NCBI GenBank assembly: GCA_946405045.1
Contig: CAMJFV010000105.1
Span: forward strand, 1 to 6,610
Length of the DNA: 6,610 nucleotides
Direction: 5' to 3'
From: an uncultured Bacteroidales bacterium
Lineage (GTDB): Bacteria; Bacteroidota; Bacteroidia; Bacteroidales; Paludibacteraceae
Part shown: positions 6,581 to 6,610 of the stretch, in pieces
Numbering within the stretch: the first letter of the stretch is position 1
Layout of the letters: every line of letters begins with the position of its first letter
Made by a program: the position numbers and the translations under genes
The notes under the pieces: model-generated
The model's input: the letters and a program-made list of their open reading frames with translations, nothing else
Told to the model about the DNA's origin: nothing
Databases searched by the model: none

Positions 6581-6610
6581 TTTCTTTGATATTTAATTTA
6601 TGTTTATTCA

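Overview
The window looks like chromosomal DNA of a gut- or rumen-type Bacteroidota (Bacteroidales, Bacteroides/Prevotella-like). The evidence is a hybrid two-component system protein of the kind typical of these bacteria, a lipoprotein with an acidic stretch right after its lipid-anchored cysteine and a FISUMP-type domain, moderate-to-low GC, no clear Shine-Dalgarno sites, A/T-rich leaders, and one good match to the Bacteroidota promoter pattern (TTG, then TAnnTTTG). Genus-level placement is inference.

Layout: (1) Positions 1-3468, plus strand: the 3' portion of a very large hybrid two-component regulator, open at the left edge. It carries a beta-propeller sensor, Y_Y_Y domain, membrane segment, histidine kinase, receiver and AraC-type DNA-binding domain. 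(2) Positions 3562-4902, plus strand: a DUF2130-family protein with an N-terminal CPKCG motif, a long coiled coil and a conserved core whose acidic/lysine pattern resembles a PD-(D/E)XK nuclease. (3) Positions 5015-5698, plus strand: a small lipoprotein with a FISUMP-like domain, preceded by its own likely promoter and followed by an intrinsic terminator. (4) Positions 5825-6580, minus strand: a complete triosephosphate isomerase gene (tpiA), converging on the lipoprotein gene and ending in its own terminator.

The genes do not form one obvious pathway. Regulators of the first type normally sense a glycan breakdown product and switch on a nearby polysaccharide utilisation locus, but none lies downstream here, so any target is upstream of the window or elsewhere. 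The DUF2130 gene follows 93 bp behind the regulator with no convincing terminator between them, so read-through is possible. The lipoprotein looks like its own transcription unit, and tpiA is a glycolytic housekeeping gene with a codon choice suggesting high expression. Two terminators, one per strand, fill the 126-bp convergent gap. The least understood element is the DUF2130 protein. I see no CRISPR array, tRNA, rRNA, insertion sequence or reverse transcriptase.
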